The position numbers were made by a program, and so were the translations under genes. A stretch of DNA of 64,000 nucleotides from Mycolicibacterium psychrotolerans (GTDB lineage: Bacteria; Actinomycetota; Actinomycetes; Mycobacteriales; Mycobacteriaceae). Each line of letters starts with the position of its first letter. Positions within the stretch are counted from its first letter, which is position 1. This document shows, one piece after another, positions 17,576 through 25,389 of this stretch. The stretch spans positions 4,526,001-4,590,000 of the forward strand of contig NZ_AP022574.1 of the NCBI RefSeq assembly GCF_010729305.1, in the 5' to 3' direction. Under the pieces are notes generated by a model. That model was not told where the DNA came from and made no database searches. It saw only the letters and a list, made by a program, of their open reading frames with translations.

Positions 17576-18285
17576 CGCGATGTGATTCTCAACGAAAGGG
17601 TCTCGAATTCGTCATCGGCGTCGAGACAGTCGATATCGTCGATCCTTTCGTCGCGAGAGTGTCGATTCTTGACCTGCGCAGGGTGCGACGACGAGTGCCC
17701 CAATACGGATGACTTTGAGCGAGTCCGTGCCGACCGACTGATGAGCACGCCGCAGCCCGCGCCTATCAACAGGCCGCCGCCCCCGAAAGCGCCGAGCATT
17801 TGCAGCGGCGTGGCACTCGTCGAAGCCACGCTGCCGCCGATCATTTGGAGTTTGAACGGTCCCGTAGCGGCCGCGGCCGTACTCATGGCGTCGTCGACTG
17901 CTGCTTTCAGCGCCGCCCCGGCCGCGGCAGCAGACCGCGCTTCCATCTTCACGGTGATCAACGTGGTGTCCGGAATCGCGCCCGCCGAGAGACCGAGATC
18001 GGATTTCGGTACGCCCGCGGCCGACGCCCCCGCGTCCAGCCATCTGCCATCTGCCATCACGATCGCAGCGGACCGCGTCGCCTGCCCCTGGTTGAGCACT
18101 TCCCACAGGCCGGACACCTCCGAAGCCGGAACGTCCTGGACCGGCAGCATAGCCAACGTCGCCTGCGCGGTGAACCGGTCCGCACGGTCCATCCACAGGT
18201 TTGCAAGCAAGACGCCGATCGCTGCGCCGAGCGTCGCCATCAGGCTCGCGATGAGCCATACATGGGTCAAAATGCTTCTAGGCAA
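17572..18285 (-). CDS. Wzz/Wzc-N-like polysaccharide co-polymerase without kinase
   Basis: About 237 aa from a TTG at 18285 that follows AGAAAGGGA at a suitable distance; an ATG at 18318 in the same frame would overlap the neighbouring gene by 41 bases instead of 8. Helix 1 (WLIASLMATLGAAIGVLLA), an Ala-rich extracytoplasmic domain (FTAQATLAMLPVQD through GGSVAST) and helix 2 (MLGAFGGGGLLIGAGCGVLI) form the chain-length-regulator layout. The C-terminal tail of about 55 polar residues lacks a Walker A motif, so there is no tyrosine kinase. It probably pairs with the Wzz-like domain fused to the polymerase. Confidence 0.75.
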   Translation of the reverse strand: MPRSILTHVWLIASLMATLGAAIGVLLANLWMDRADRFTAQATLAMLPVQDVPASEVSGLWEVLNQGQATRSAAIVMADGRWLDAGASAAGVPKSDLGLSAGAIPDTTLITVKMEARSAAAAGAALKAAVDDAMSTAAAATGPFKLQMIGGSVASTSATPLQMLGAFGGGGLLIGAGCGVLISRSARTRSKSSVLGHSSSHPAQVKNRHSRDERIDDIDCLDADDEFETLSLRITSR

Positions 18286-18631
18286 GGTGATTCCCTTTCT
18301 CGAGAATTGTGTCTTCATCCCTGTTGCGGACGGAACGGAGAGCGGTGAAAGCGGCGGCGGTCAGGTCATGGGCCGTAACCCGCAGAGCGAGGATGTAGAC
18401 GGGCAGTCCGGCAAGGCATACGACAACGAGCTGCACGGGTGCCGGCAGCGACGCGGCGACCTTGGCGGTCGATACCCACAGGACGATGCCGCACAGGACG
18501 CCGAACACCACCGACGGGCTCAGTGCGGTCGGCGCGAATCGTTCCCAGCGTCGTGGACTTTGCACGCGTGCCAAGCCGACACGGAGATCTCTCACGCTGA
18601 TTCGTCGTCCCGTTGATTCCGTCACGTTCAA
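18278..18631 (-). CDS. Small two-helix membrane protein of the polymerase operon
   Basis: 117 aa, starting with TTG at 18631 in a TTGA overlap with the preceding GT stop; GTG at 18625 is an alternative. Two hydrophobic segments (SVVFGVLCGIVLWVSTAKVAA and VQLVVVCLAGLPVYILAL) flank a short loop with Pro. The N-terminus is basic, as for a cytoplasmic tail. I do not recognise the family. Tight coupling on both sides says it is part of the machine, perhaps an assembly or regulatory subunit of the polymerase/co-polymerase pair. Confidence 0.65.
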   Translation of the reverse strand: MNVTESTGRRISVRDLRVGLARVQSPRRWERFAPTALSPSVVFGVLCGIVLWVSTAKVAASLPAPVQLVVVCLAGLPVYILALRVTAHDLTAAAFTALRSVRNRDEDTILEKGNHLA

Positions 18632-19890
18632 CCCAACCCGAAGGCAGCGTCGTACTCGGTGAATACCGCTGTCCGTGAGTACCGTTGTTCGAAATGCTCG
18701 CTCGCTGCCGCCGACAGGTCGGCGTTGTTGGTCGGCACTGTCGCCTCGAGCAGCAGGTCCGCGAATTCTGCGTCGCCGTCAGCGACCATCACGCCGGTGC
18801 CCGGCCCACTGTGGACTCCATCAGCGCCGATCGTCGTGGAAATGACGGGAAGTCCGGCGCCGAGTGCTTCGATGATCTTCAGCTTGACCCCGGACCCGAA
18901 CCGCAAGGGGTTGACCATAGCCGCCGCGCGTCCAAGCAATCGGCCCAGATCGGGGACGAAGCCCTCGAAGACCACACTGTCCGGATAACTCCCTACAAGG
19001 TTGACGAGCTTCGGGCGCGGATACCGGCCGACCACCCGCAGCCGCGCGTCAGGGCTCGCGGCGAGCACTCGCGGCCACACATGAGCAAGGAATGAACGGA
19101 GCCCATCGTCGTTGTGAGGCAACGAAAGCAGTCCCAGGAAGACGAACTCCGGCGCGCCACGGTACTCCCGCCGGTTCTGCACGCGATTGATCAAGGGCGG
19201 AATCGATCTGACGTGGTGCGCACTGCCCCCGCAACGGCGCCTCAGCACGCCTGCCTCCTGCTCGTTCATCAGAAGCGTGGTGCCGAAGTTGCGGGCGGCC
19301 CGGTCCTCGCTCACCTGTACCAAGTGCCGCTCGATGCGCAGCAGCAGACGCTGGCTGTGCGCGTTGTCTGCGAGCGGACGGACCTGGCGCGGAACATATG
19401 TGGCGAAGTTACCCAGCGGCTCGAATTCGACATCGGGGTACTGCTCGGCCGCGGCCAGCATGCCCCGATACCGTTCGGAGAACAGGTCGTCGAGATAGCA
19501 GATCTGTCTGGCCGTTCCGCCCGACTCAGCGTGCTGCGCCATCCGGACGGTGTCATAGATCTCCGTGTCCGCAGACACGCTCTCCAGCGTGCGATGGATA
19601 GCCCTCGCCACCCCTGCGGTGGACAGCAGTGATTCCTGCAAGCTGGCCTGTCCTGTGCCGCAACGGAGGACCACCCTGGCGAGCGCGGCGGTGGCACGTG
19701 GCTTGGGCAGCGGGTGAACCTTCCCGGGGAATCCCGCCTTGTCAGACCCGTCGACGACCAGATAATGGACGTTCTCCCGGCCGACCCGGTCGGCCAGGTA
19801 CTCGAGGAAGCCCGCGATCACGACCTTCTTCCCGGCATCCGCCGGGAAGGGATCGACTGCACTTACCAAAGCCACTGATTGCGAGGACAA
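18628..19890 (-). CDS. GT4-type glycosyltransferase, TTG start
   Basis: 420 aa from TTG at 19890. The start is fixed by a strong GAGGAGG about 6 bases upstream and by its place 1 base after the glycosylphosphotransferase stop; the open frame continues upstream but only over that gene. The N-terminus SSQSVALVSAVDPFPADAGKK and the C-terminal VVFEGFVPDLGRLLGRA, VNPLRFGSGVKLKIIEALGAGLPVI mark a GT-B enzyme. Acting right after the priming enzyme in gene order, it may add the second sugar. Donor and acceptor are not readable. Confidence 0.8.
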   Translation of the reverse strand: MSSQSVALVSAVDPFPADAGKKVVIAGFLEYLADRVGRENVHYLVVDGSDKAGFPGKVHPLPKPRATAALARVVLRCGTGQASLQESLLSTAGVARAIHRTLESVSADTEIYDTVRMAQHAESGGTARQICYLDDLFSERYRGMLAAAEQYPDVEFEPLGNFATYVPRQVRPLADNAHSQRLLLRIERHLVQVSEDRAARNFGTTLLMNEQEAGVLRRRCGGSAHHVRSIPPLINRVQNRREYRGAPEFVFLGLLSLPHNDDGLRSFLAHVWPRVLAASPDARLRVVGRYPRPKLVNLVGSYPDSVVFEGFVPDLGRLLGRAAAMVNPLRFGSGVKLKIIEALGAGLPVISTTIGADGVHSGPGTGVMVADGDAEFADLLLEATVPTNNADLSAAASEHFEQRYSRTAVFTEYDAAFGLG

Positions 19891-19891
19891 C

Positions 19892-21373
19892 TCAGCCTCC
19901 TCGTCTCGAGAGCACTGCCCACGCAGTGCGAATAACGATCGAGACGTCGAGCCACAGGCTCCAGTTGGAAATGTAGAAGTTGTCGTAGCGAACCCGTTCG
20001 GCGATGGACGTGTCGCCCCGGAATCCGTTGATGGCCGCCCAGCCGGTGAGCCCAACCGGAACCCTGTGGCGCTCCTTGTATCCGGGGATCTGCGCGTCGA
20101 ACTCTTCAACGAAGTGTGGCCGCTCCGGGCGCGGACCGACGAGCACCATCTCTCCCCGCACGATGTTCCACAATTGAGGGAGCTCGTCGAGCGAGCTGGC
20201 GCGGAGGAACCGGCCCAATCGTCCGATCCGCGGGTCGCCCTTGATCGTCCACTTTGTCAGCGACTCGGTGTCTCCGGCCGGCTTCATCGAACGGAACTTG
20301 AGCAATTCGAACTCGTGACCGCCGAGACCGACCCTCGTCTGCCGGAACAGCACCGGAGCAGAGGGATCCGATCGGTACACCGCCAGCGCCACGACAACCA
20401 GCAACGGCAAGAGAACAATCAGCGCAAGCGCTGCAAGACTCCGCTCAACGAGCAGTTTCACCCGCCAGGTGAACCTCCGCGTTTGCGAGCCCCGGAGGTG
20501 ACATACCGGTATCGCGCCGATGCGGTCCATGTCACCGATGAGCGACCAGGATTCCCATAGTCGAGGAACGACCAGGACCTGGCAGCCCACCTCGTCACAG
20601 TCGCGGACGAATCGCAGAAGCGTCGCGTCGCCGACGGCGGAAGGTCCGATGATGGCTGTATCGAGGTCTGAACTCTTCAGGACGTCGCGGAGATCGCCGC
20701 GCAGTGGTCGAACGAGGGTCTGCCCAGTCAGCGTCGCCCTCGTGACCGGATCGTCGTCTAGGACCATCACGGGGTCGAGACCGCTCTCGCGCTCAGAATG
20801 CATCCGTTCCAGAAGGCACGAGGTGACTGAGCCGCCCCCGACGATGACGGTGCGACGCCTTAATACTCCTTGCCTCCGCAGCCTGCGCTGTAGCGCATAC
20901 GACGCAAACCGCGCGACCAGAACTGCCGCACACGCAACAGTTGCAGCGACGGAAAGATCGACGACGCCAGCAGGCTTGTCCGCGAGCACGCCGCCGAGCA
21001 CGGCGCCGATCGTGGCCGCACAGCAAATTCGCGGAGCGGCGACCAGAACCGACAGCGTCAGACGATGTCGATAAGCACCCCCCGCGGCGAGGCATCCGAC
21101 GACAAGGAGGGCCGACAGTACGTGTCCTGGCAAATCGAGAAGAAGGAACACGCTCGCGATCGCCGAGACCTCCATCACGAGGGAGACGACGTCCGGTCCG
21201 ACGGACATCTGGCGAGCGATCAACCGCCGACGGGTGAACGGCGCCGGTGAACTGCGCGCCACCTCGGAAACAAGCGGGATGATGTCGGCGACCGAGACTG
21301 TCGCCGGCACCGCCGGAGCTACCTGCACCGGGACCCCGACCCCGGGCGCGACGGCCATAGAAGCCGAGGTCAT
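19892..21373 (-). CDS. Polyprenyl glycosylphosphotransferase (priming sugar transferase)
   Basis: 493 aa. N-terminal helices lie at about 60-160, followed by a nucleotide-binding-like domain (RRTVIVGGGSVTSCLL), then one helix (ALALIVLLPLLVVVALAVY) and the conserved catalytic domain: LLKFRSMKP, RIGRLGRFLRASSLDELPQLWNI, GEMVLVGPRPERPHF, LTGWAAINGFRG. This WbaP/WcaJ family moves a sugar-1-phosphate from UDP-sugar to undecaprenyl or decaprenyl phosphate at the inner membrane, the first step of glycan assembly. It overlaps the small upstream gene by ATGA. A second member lies at 32941-34434 outside this operon. Confidence 0.92.
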   Translation of the reverse strand: MTSASMAVAPGVGVPVQVAPAVPATVSVADIIPLVSEVARSSPAPFTRRRLIARQMSVGPDVVSLVMEVSAIASVFLLLDLPGHVLSALLVVGCLAAGGAYRHRLTLSVLVAAPRICCAATIGAVLGGVLADKPAGVVDLSVAATVACAAVLVARFASYALQRRLRRQGVLRRRTVIVGGGSVTSCLLERMHSERESGLDPVMVLDDDPVTRATLTGQTLVRPLRGDLRDVLKSSDLDTAIIGPSAVGDATLLRFVRDCDEVGCQVLVVPRLWESWSLIGDMDRIGAIPVCHLRGSQTRRFTWRVKLLVERSLAALALIVLLPLLVVVALAVYRSDPSAPVLFRQTRVGLGGHEFELLKFRSMKPAGDTESLTKWTIKGDPRIGRLGRFLRASSLDELPQLWNIVRGEMVLVGPRPERPHFVEEFDAQIPGYKERHRVPVGLTGWAAINGFRGDTSIAERVRYDNFYISNWSLWLDVSIVIRTAWAVLSRRGG

Positions 21374-21696
21374 TGCTCCGCCCCTACCACCCAGACCGGC
21401 GGCGTACCGGCGAGGCTATAGATCACCCAACGGGCTTCGACATGGCCAGTCGGCCGGGAGATCGCACCGACAAACTGAGCGAAGTACTCGTCGTTGATGG
21501 TGATGCGGTTGCCGGCGATGGTCGCTCGCAGACCGACTTCTTCGAGGGCGTTGCGCGCCGCTCCGATCATGCCGATGCCCGTCAGCAGTTTCGCGATGGT
21601 CTCTGCGGTCACCTCGTGAAGACCATCGAGCGGAGCTACCGACTGCAGCGCGACGGCCGTCCCCCCCCCTGAAAGGTCCAGGCCGGCGCGCATCAT
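21370..21696 (-). CDS. Small protein of unknown function coupled to the priming transferase
   Basis: 108 aa from the ATG at 21696, chosen because it overlaps the stop of the upstream 66-codon gene in ATGA; the frame is open further upstream, over that gene. The sequence (LDLSGGGTAVALQSVAPLDGLHEVTAETIAKLLTGIG, later NRITINDEYFAQFVG) is soluble, mixed alpha/beta in character and has no clear signal peptide or helix anchor. I recognise no family. Its stop overlaps the transferase start by ATGA, so it is made in step with that enzyme and may modulate it. Confidence 0.6.
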   Translation of the reverse strand: MMRAGLDLSGGGTAVALQSVAPLDGLHEVTAETIAKLLTGIGMIGAARNALEEVGLRATIAGNRITINDEYFAQFVGAISRPTGHVEARWVIYSLAGTPPVWVVGAEQ

Positions 21697-21893
21697 GCGT
21701 CCGACCCGCAATAGATGCGACCGCCGCCACGAGCCGACAGCACATATGCATTCGGTGCGACGACATAAAGTCGCGAAACCCGACCTGTTTGCCACAATTC
21801 GACCGATCCGTCGCTTTCCTCATTGCGACGACACAGCGAGCTGATAGCCCGGTCCGTGTGACTCTCCCGCGGTACACGGTTCAATTTGCGCAT
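21693..21893 (-). CDS. 66-residue protein at the head of the polymerase operon
   Basis: ATG at 21893 lies about 8 bases after an almost ideal Shine-Dalgarno sequence (GGGGGAGGTG); a TTG one codon earlier is possible. The peptide starts MRKLNRVPRESHTDRAISSL and ends with VELWQTGRVSRLYVVAPNAY, then GGGRIYCGSDA. The TGA overlaps the next ATG. It has no membrane segment. The strong start site and the coupling make it a real gene in my view, although its function is unknown. Confidence 0.6.
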   Translation of the reverse strand: MRKLNRVPRESHTDRAISSLCRRNEESDGSVELWQTGRVSRLYVVAPNAYVLSARGGGRIYCGSDA

Positions 21894-21901
21894 CAATGGT
21901 C

Positions 21902-21911
21902 ACCTCCCCCT
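21902..21911 (-). promoter_or_regulatory. Strong ribosome-binding site for the first gene of the polymerase operon
   Basis: Read on the minus strand, GGGGGAGGTG followed by ACCATTG and ATG. It is the best Shine-Dalgarno match seen in this locus and decides the start of the 66-residue gene. Confidence 0.65.
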
Positions 21912-23031
21912 TGAACTCCACCACCAATACGACGGCGGATGCACAATCTTTGCGTCAGACCCGACCTCAGCCTGGACTGACACGATGAACGCTACTGACC
22001 GGCAAACCCGAATTCCATAGAAGCCAAATTCATCGAACGTACGTACGAGGCATTTTCCGGCAAGTAATAAAAACTTCACCAGCGCCGTGGATGGCTGCGG
22101 CCACATTCGATTACCCATGCTGTAGTCAATTCCGTGACTACCGACTAGACGTACTCGAGTCCGCTTTGTAGCAGCTCACCCTGGGTTGACGATGACACGG
22201 CAGGTTGCTGATCCCCCGCGGGGCCCTTCGGTCGCCGGTGCGGTAAGCGGCGCGCGACCGTCGGAGGGGTCAACGATTCAGCCATCTGCATAATAAGAAT
22301 TGCTTTTGATGAATGGCGGCAGGATCCCACTGACAGATTCCGGCGTTTCAGTAAATTACCGGTAGCGTTAGAATTTGCGCCATTCTTGACAGCGTCACTG
22401 TGATTTCGCATCGTGGATTGCTGATCATCTTAATTGAGACCGAGAAACATCACGGGCAGATAACGGCCGCGTGGCCTCTGCCGGAGGCTGCATCGCGAAG
22501 GGACGACCCAGCAGCGTCGCGATCCTCGAGCCGACTACAGGAAGTTTTGCTGAGACCGGCGGCATCGGAACCAGCGCGGAACCGAAGCCGCGGCGATCTC
22601 ATCGCCGGCAGCTCACCGCGCGGCACTTCTGGCGACGACCGTAGTTTGCTTGCCTACGCAGCGGGCCCTGTCCTGCTCGCGTGGGATGCCCGCTAGCAGT
22701 GCCGCCATTGGACGTGCCGGGGTGACGCCCGGCCGCGGCCCGGGAAATGCCGCCAGCGGCCCGACCGCGCACCTCTTGCTCCTGAACGTTGCTGCAAAGG
22801 ATGGCGCGTGCGGTAAATGCGGATCATCGCTAGTACGTGCGTAAAAACGCCATTCGCGAAAATTGCTTCCGCGCGTCAAATCACGGTCGGCTCAGCTACG
22901 TCTTTTTAGAAATGCTTTACAAAAACGATCGATCTCGCGTACCGTCAATCTCCACCAATATATGCTGTTCAGAAGCTTTTTTAACGGCCTACATGAACAG
23001 ATTCCTTGCGATATCAAAGACTGAATGGAGT
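21912..23031. other. Long divergent non-coding region between the polymerase operon and the large secreted protein
   Basis: About 1.1 kb without a convincing gene. It must contain the minus-strand promoter of the nine-gene polymerase operon and the plus-strand promoter of the secreted protein gene. Parts near 22280-22400 and 22840-23030 are clearly AT-richer than the surrounding genes. The frame upstream of 23032 is open for 65 more codons, but that stretch is AT-rich and reads like leader sequence, not protein. The open frame at 22145-22411 (minus) has no protein-like features. Confidence 0.45.
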
Positions 23032-25332
23032 ATGATGGACGTTTCAGCAAACTGCAGGTGGAATGGCGCTTGGCTCATTAGTGGGTCGAGCGATTCGCGG
23101 GATGGACAAGCGGTCACCCCGTCGGACCGGTATTCGCGCTACGTCGGCCGAGTCGGCGCGCTTGCCGTTGCCTGCGGGATCGGCGCCGCGTTGGCGGCGA
23201 TCCCTGCCGTCGCCTCTGCTGCACCGAACGACGGTGAATCCTCCTCCGAGACAACGAGATCAGCCGATCGCGGCGCCTCCCACGAACAGTCCGCCGGACC
23301 GGGCTCTACCCGGCGATCAGCGCGTTCCGACAGAGGTGGAGCGGCCACCGAGACCGGTGCGAAAACCTCTGACGAGCGGAGAACAACAGCGTCGAGGAGG
23401 CCAAGGCCTGCGCGTGACGATGCCGAGCCAAGAAAGTCTCGGAACGACCGGCCGTCCGTCAACCTCGGCAGAGATCGGAACAACGACGCCGAAGCGACGA
23501 CCACGGTCAAGACTCTGAGCCCTCCGCCGAGCACACCGTCTGCTCCAGAGGCTCCTGCCGGCGCGCCTTCGATTTTGGCCGAATTGGCCTGGGCGGGCCG
23601 ACAGATTCGGGGCACTGTCGAGGGAAGAAACCACATCTCCGGCCAACTCGACATCGCTGACGGTGACAGCGATCAGCTCGCGGTCACAGCGACCACGCCG
23701 GCACGCGGTCAGATTACCGTCAACTCAGACGACACCTTCGTCTACGACCCGGAAGACGGTTTCACCGGACCGGATCCCTTCACGGTGACCGTATCCGACG
23801 CGGGTGACGCTCACGTCCATGGTCTCTTCGGGTTCCTTCGTCCCCGGAGTGGGCACGCCTCCACCGAGATCGTCGACGTCGGCGTTCCTGCCGCGGGCCA
23901 GCCGACCTTTGCCGGTGAACCGGTGAAGGCGAAGGCCGCTGTGACCACCGGCGGAATCACGGCCCTGACCGCCGCTGCCGTCACCGTCACCGACAACGTG
24001 ATCGTTCAAGCCGAATCCATGGCCATTTCTCCCTTGAGCGCCGGCAAGACGTATGACGATCCCGCTGCCGCGGGCGGTAAAGCGAAACTCCTGTCGAGCA
24101 ACGGCTCCATTTCCACGAGCCTTTCCGTTCCGGCGTTCAGCAGCCTGGTCATCCGCGCCAAGGGAGACCAGTACCGAGGTGCACCGACGATGACGGTTTC
24201 GATCGACGGTGTGACTGTATTGACGACCTCGGTGTCATCGACGTCATGGACCGATTACACGGTTGCCGTAGCGAAGCCTGCCGGAACGTACAAGGTGAGC
24301 ATCGCCTTCACGAACAACAGCTGGGGATGGCGCGGTAACCGGAACCTGCGACTCGATCAGGTGACAGTCATGGCCAGCGGATCCACCGTGCAACCGCCAC
24401 CGCCAACGACCACGCCGCCGAGTTCGGGGACTCCCAGCTTCTTTCAACAGGCGGATTGGCTCTGGACGAAGATCCCGTCGAACCCCGTGCTGGCAACCAA
24501 CAGTGCAACGTGGGTGAGCTATCTCTCCGCAGCCGATGCGAACCAGGGTGCCAACCTATACGAGTACGGTGTCACCTTGATTCCTGCGTCGGCGATCACC
24601 AGCGGCACTCCGCGTTACGACGTGAAGTTCACGAAACCGTGGGGAAGCGATCCGTTCGGGTCCTACACAGTGCCGATCCCGCTCGGAACGAAGTTGCCAG
24701 CTGGCACGGACAGTCACCTTGCGGTACTGGATCCCATATCCGGCAAGGCGTTCGGCTTGTGGCAGGCCAAGTTCGACAGCGCGACCAACACGTGGTCGGC
24801 TTCTTGGGGTGGCATCACGGAGCTCAACGGCAACGGCATCGACCAGAAGGGCACCGGCTCCACGGCGACGGAGCTCGCCCGTTACGCCGGCGTTGTCACA
24901 GCGGCCGAGTTCAGTGCCGCTATCGCTGCCAATACCGGACTCAACCACGCACTGTTCTTCGCAACCGACATCGCCGGACCTGGATACGTCTATCCTGCAG
25001 GCAATTCGGACGGGCAGAACTGGGCCGGTGTGGCAGTCCCCATGCCCGAGGGCTACCGTGTGCAGCTCGACCCGTCGATCAATGTCGACGCCATCCCCGG
25101 CATCACGCCCGGCGAGAAGGTAATCGCCAAGACGTTGCAGACTTACGGCGCGTACGCCGGCGACATTGGCGGGGCACGGATGAGCTTCAGCTTCGAGGCG
25201 GTGCCCGGCGCGACGTCGTCCAACCCGGGTTCGGTGTGGGTCAACGCCGGGCTCACCTGGGACTACTACGACATGAACCACATCCCGTGGTCCAAGCTGG
25301 CGGTGCTCAAAAACTGGAACGGTACTGCGTGA
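23032..25332 (+). CDS. Large secreted multidomain protein: Ig-like domain, carbohydrate-binding module, unassigned C-terminal domain
   Basis: 766 aa from the ATG at 23032. A second ATG follows directly, and an upstream start at 22837 would add 65 residues of unlikely sequence. Residues about 36-63 form a mycobacterial-type signal peptide (YVGRVGALAVACGIGAALAA) with ASA before the cleavage point. A charged Ser/Arg/Asp/Glu linker runs to about 165. Residues 200-260 resemble a cadherin/Ig-like domain (GQITVNSDDTFVYDPEDGFTG). Residues 322-449 resemble a CBM60/36-type xylan-binding module (VQAESM, TMTVSIDGV, GNRNLRLDQVTV). A Pro-rich linker follows, then residues 470-766 carry the domain shared with the 14595-15572 protein. 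It probably binds and perhaps processes extracellular glycan. Confidence 0.75.
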   Translation: MMDVSANCRWNGAWLISGSSDSRDGQAVTPSDRYSRYVGRVGALAVACGIGAALAAIPAVASAAPNDGESSSETTRSADRGASHEQSAGPGSTRRSARSDRGGAATETGAKTSDERRTTASRRPRPARDDAEPRKSRNDRPSVNLGRDRNNDAEATTTVKTLSPPPSTPSAPEAPAGAPSILAELAWAGRQIRGTVEGRNHISGQLDIADGDSDQLAVTATTPARGQITVNSDDTFVYDPEDGFTGPDPFTVTVSDAGDAHVHGLFGFLRPRSGHASTEIVDVGVPAAGQPTFAGEPVKAKAAVTTGGITALTAAAVTVTDNVIVQAESMAISPLSAGKTYDDPAAAGGKAKLLSSNGSISTSLSVPAFSSLVIRAKGDQYRGAPTMTVSIDGVTVLTTSVSSTSWTDYTVAVAKPAGTYKVSIAFTNNSWGWRGNRNLRLDQVTVMASGSTVQPPPPTTTPPSSGTPSFFQQADWLWTKIPSNPVLATNSATWVSYLSAADANQGANLYEYGVTLIPASAITSGTPRYDVKFTKPWGSDPFGSYTVPIPLGTKLPAGTDSHLAVLDPISGKAFGLWQAKFDSATNTWSASWGGITELNGNGIDQKGTGSTATELARYAGVVTAAEFSAAIAANTGLNHALFFATDIAGPGYVYPAGNSDGQNWAGVAVPMPEGYRVQLDPSINVDAIPGITPGEKVIAKTLQTYGAYAGDIGGARMSFSFEAVPGATSSNPGSVWVNAGLTWDYYDMNHIPWSKLAVLKNWNGTA

Positions 25333-25354
25333 CGGCCTGATCACCCACGACGAT

Positions 25355-25384
25355 GGCTCAGCGGAGCGTGAACTCCGCTGAGCC
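25355..25384. terminator. Bidirectional hairpin between convergent genes
   Basis: Perfect 11-base inverted repeat: GGCTCAGCGGA at 25355-25365 and TCCGCTGAGCC at 25374-25384, with an 8-base loop. It lies in the 57-base gap between the secreted protein stop and the amine oxidase stop. There is no T-run on either side, as is common for mycobacterial hairpin terminators. Confidence 0.75.
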
Positions 25385-25389
25385 TGACG

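Noticed and set aside
22145..22411. 88-codon minus-strand frame in the divergent region
   Set aside because: No ribosome-binding site, no recognisable family and biased composition; treated as non-coding.
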